From positions 1-64,000 of the forward strand of contig JAREWP010000101.1 of NCBI GenBank assembly GCA_029001845.1: a DNA stretch of 64,000 bases, written 5' to 3'. This stretch comes from Candidatus Magnetocorallium paracelense. Lineage in GTDB: Bacteria; Nitrospirota; Thermodesulfovibrionia; Thermodesulfovibrionales; Magnetobacteriaceae. The first letter of the stretch is position 1; each line of letters opens with the position of its first letter. Positions 62,504-64,000 of the stretch are shown here, piece after piece. The translations under genes and the position numbers were made by a program. Below the pieces are notes generated by a model. That model was not told the origin of the DNA, ran no database searches, and saw only the letters and a list, made by a program, of their open reading frames with translations.

Positions 62504-62548
62504 AACAAAAGCCTTCTTTCGATAACAGGGAGAAGGCTTTTGTTTTAA
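62504..62548 (+). terminator. leader hairpin with T run, possible pyrB attenuator
   Basis: AACAAAAGCCTTCT (62504-62517) and AGAAGGCTTTTGTT (62531-62544) pair perfectly over 14 bases and end in TTTGTTTT just 6 bases before the ribosome site AAGGGGGTG and the TTG start of pyrB. There is no room for a promoter between hairpin and gene, so the hairpin must be in the pyrB leader or read-through. Confidence 0.65.
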
Positions 62549-62563
62549 AAAAGGGGGTGAATT

Positions 62564-63775
62564 TTGGCGAAGCACCTTATTTCCATTGACAATCTCTCCA
62601 AAAAAACGATCGAAGATATCTTCAACCTTGCAGACAGCTTTGACAAACAACTCAACAAAGGCCATCAAAACGATTTGTGCAAGGGAAAGATTATGGCGAC
62701 TATGTTCTATGAGCCAAGTACAAGAACAAGAATGTCCTTTGAAAGCGCTATGTACAGACTCGGCGGGAGTGTTATCAGTTCTGCGGATACAGTTACTACA
62801 TCGTCTGCGGCAAAAGGCGAATCTCTTGCCGATACAATAAAAGTACTCCAGCACTATGCCGATCTCATTGTTTTACGTCATTTTAAAGATGGTTCCACAT
62901 TGCTTGCTGCAGAGAATTCCGATGTCCCCATAATAAGTGGCGGAGACGGTTCCTATGAACACCCGACACAGACTCTCTGCGATCTTTATACACTTCGAAG
63001 AGAAAAGGGAGAAATCAAAAACCTGCAGATTGCTGTTTGCGGAGATCTAAAATACGGCAGAACGGTCCATTCTCTTGTATACGGTCTTGCGAAATTCGGC
63101 GCAACTATTTTTTCCGTTGCTCAAAAAGATTTCGACTTTCCCGAAAACGTAAAGAAGAGGCTTAAATCCAAGTATGGAGTTGTAATAAAAAATTTTACCA
63201 AACTCGATGAAAAAATGAATTCCGAAGATGTGTTATACATGACGAATATTATGCAATCGAAAAAATCGAAATCCGCTAAGAAGATTCTTAAGGAGAGTGA
63301 TGAGCTTTTCCCGCGGATTCCCATCGAGTATTTTGATGCGGTTTATATTACCCGATTACAGATGGAGCGTATGCAGGGAATAAAGAGCAATTATAAAAGT
63401 CTTATGTCATATCTGGTCAACAAGGAGCTCCTTGAAAAGGCCAAAAAGGATACAATTGTAATGCATCCGCTGCCAAGAAGATATGAACTTTCCTATGATG
63501 TGGATCACGATAAAAGAGCTGCCTATTTCAGACAGGCGGCTTATGGTATCCCCATTCGTATGGCGATTATCGCTATGTTTTTGGGGCTTGTCGATTTCGA
63601 TATCAAGTTGGAACCTCATCAACAAAAGGGCATAATAATGAACGAACAATGTGTAAATACCAATTGTATAACTGCCGGCGAGGAAAATGTGCAAAATAAA
63701 TTCCTTAAATCCGATGATGAGGAGAATATGTATAGATGTTTTTATTGCGATTATGAAAAGGTGATACGAGTATGA
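62564..63775 (+). CDS. pyrB: aspartate carbamoyltransferase with PyrI-like zinc tail
   Basis: The 403-residue enzyme keeps all active-site blocks: STRTRMSFESA, SSAAKGESLADT, GDLKYGRTVHS, HPTQTLCDL, ITRLQMER and MHPLPR. It condenses carbamoyl phosphate and aspartate in pyrimidine synthesis. Beyond the usual end (about 345) it has a tail with CVNTNC at 363-368 and CFYC at 392-395. This Cx4C and CxxC pair, with ~23 residues between, repeats the zinc-binding domain of PyrI, the regulatory subunit that binds PyrB in enteric enzymes. The N-terminal allosteric part of PyrI is missing. I use a TTG start behind AAGGGGGTG. pyrC overlaps the stop (ATGA). Confidence 0.9.
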   Translation: MAKHLISIDNLSKKTIEDIFNLADSFDKQLNKGHQNDLCKGKIMATMFYEPSTRTRMSFESAMYRLGGSVISSADTVTTSSAAKGESLADTIKVLQHYADLIVLRHFKDGSTLLAAENSDVPIISGGDGSYEHPTQTLCDLYTLRREKGEIKNLQIAVCGDLKYGRTVHSLVYGLAKFGATIFSVAQKDFDFPENVKKRLKSKYGVVIKNFTKLDEKMNSEDVLYMTNIMQSKKSKSAKKILKESDELFPRIPIEYFDAVYITRLQMERMQGIKSNYKSLMSYLVNKELLEKAKKDTIVMHPLPRRYELSYDVDHDKRAAYFRQAAYGIPIRMAIIAMFLGLVDFDIKLEPHQQKGIIMNEQCVNTNCITAGEENVQNKFLKSDDEENMYRCFYCDYEKVIRV

Positions 63776-64000
63776 TGATATTGATAAAAAACGGGATGGT
63801 TATTGATCCGGCGAACAAGAGAGCCGATGTCCTGGATATTTTAATTGAAAATAGCGAAATTAAAGAAATTTCCGGAAAGGTCAATACCTCAAACAGAGAC
63901 ATCCTGACTTTTGATGCAAGGGATATGGTTGTCTCTCCGGGGCTTGTAGACGTTCATGTCCATTTCAGAGAGCCCGGATTCGAACATAAGGAGACTATCA
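63772..64000 (+). CDS. pyrC: dihydroorotase, 5' part (runs off window)
   Basis: The frame starts MMILIKNGMVIDP and continues to VSPGLVDVHVHFREPGFEHKET, the metal-binding HxH and FREPG motif of class I dihydroorotase. It is the pyrimidine enzyme after PyrB. The gene begins four bases inside pyrB's end and continues past the window. Confidence 0.85.
   Translation, partial: MMILIKNGMVIDPANKRADVLDILIENSEIKEISGKVNTSNRDILTFDARDMVVSPGLVDVHVHFREPGFEHKETI

Noticed and set aside
1-64000. tRNA or rRNA genes
   Set aside because: None recognised by eye; a tRNA search program would be needed to exclude short tRNA genes in gaps.

Overview
The window is from a Gram-negative bacterium with an estimated G+C near 40 percent. 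It encodes a TolC-type outer-membrane channel, lipoprotein and periplasmic signal peptides, type IV pilus/type II secretion parts, GspA/GspB-like proteins, and many histidine kinases, response regulators and GGDEF/EAL, HD-GYP and HDOD proteins. Gene density, the clean intergenic repeats and this signalling load fit a free-living, probably anaerobic or microaerophilic, Desulfobacterota- or Nitrospirota-like organism. That placement is inference, because no rRNA or other marker gene is present.

Layout. 1-340: the C-terminal tail of an IS4-like transposase. 341-3779: an SGNH/GDSL hydrolase and a TPR-glycosyltransferase. 3942-14077: a signalling block with TolC, two tandem PhnD-like binding proteins, a histidine kinase and a REC/HD-GYP regulator on the minus strand, a divergent REC-PAS-kinase, and a PstS-like binding protein. 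None of these comes with an ABC permease or ATPase. 14383-31257: mostly housekeeping genes: Rpn nuclease, RecD2, two-cysteine-cluster radical SAM protein, phosphodiesterase, a transaldolase-like protein that has lost its Schiff-base lysine, PAS kinase plus CheY, class II aldolase, a 143-residue internally duplicated protein, DUF2064 protein, Aat, exonuclease III, a GGDEF-EAL protein and TusA. 31283-41060: lytic transglycosylase, NadA, a minus-strand operon of acetolactate decarboxylase lipoprotein, HDOD-GAF and Crp/Fnr, a small CxxxC protein, MurJ, and a three-part radical SAM protein.

41081-50475: a minus-strand operon (ankyrin protein, GspA-like ATPase, GspB-like protein with an SNase-like tail, FHA-GAF-histidine kinase), then a plus-strand operon (cNMP-binding histidine kinase, GAF protein, CheY), then a double-FHA membrane protein. 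50755-62284: after an IS200/IS605 remnant comes a pilus/pseudopilus assembly operon. It opens with a Ser/Thr kinase fused to a formylglycine-generating-enzyme-like domain, followed by GspE/PilB, GspF/PilC, prepilin, MshP-like, PilM-PilN-like fusion, PilO-PilP-like fusion and four more pilin-like proteins. The nearby FHA domains, which bind phosphothreonine, and this kinase suggest a phospho-signalling circuit tied to pilus or secretion assembly. 62564 to the end: pyrB with a PyrI-like zinc tail, then the start of pyrC, preceded by a probable attenuator hairpin.

The intergenic DNA carries several distinct inverted-repeat families that behave like MITEs: four ~155-bp copies of an AGCTGACAGC-type element, GTAACTACTCAG-ended elements, a ~127-bp element near 19033 and 36319, a 108-bp element with perfect 20-bp ends inside the pilus operon, and a short G-rich palindrome repeated three times. 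The strongest candidates for new biology are the kinase-FHA-pilus circuit, the permease-less binding-protein sensory block, the PyrB-zinc fusion, the GspB-SNase fusion and the lysine-less transaldolase.
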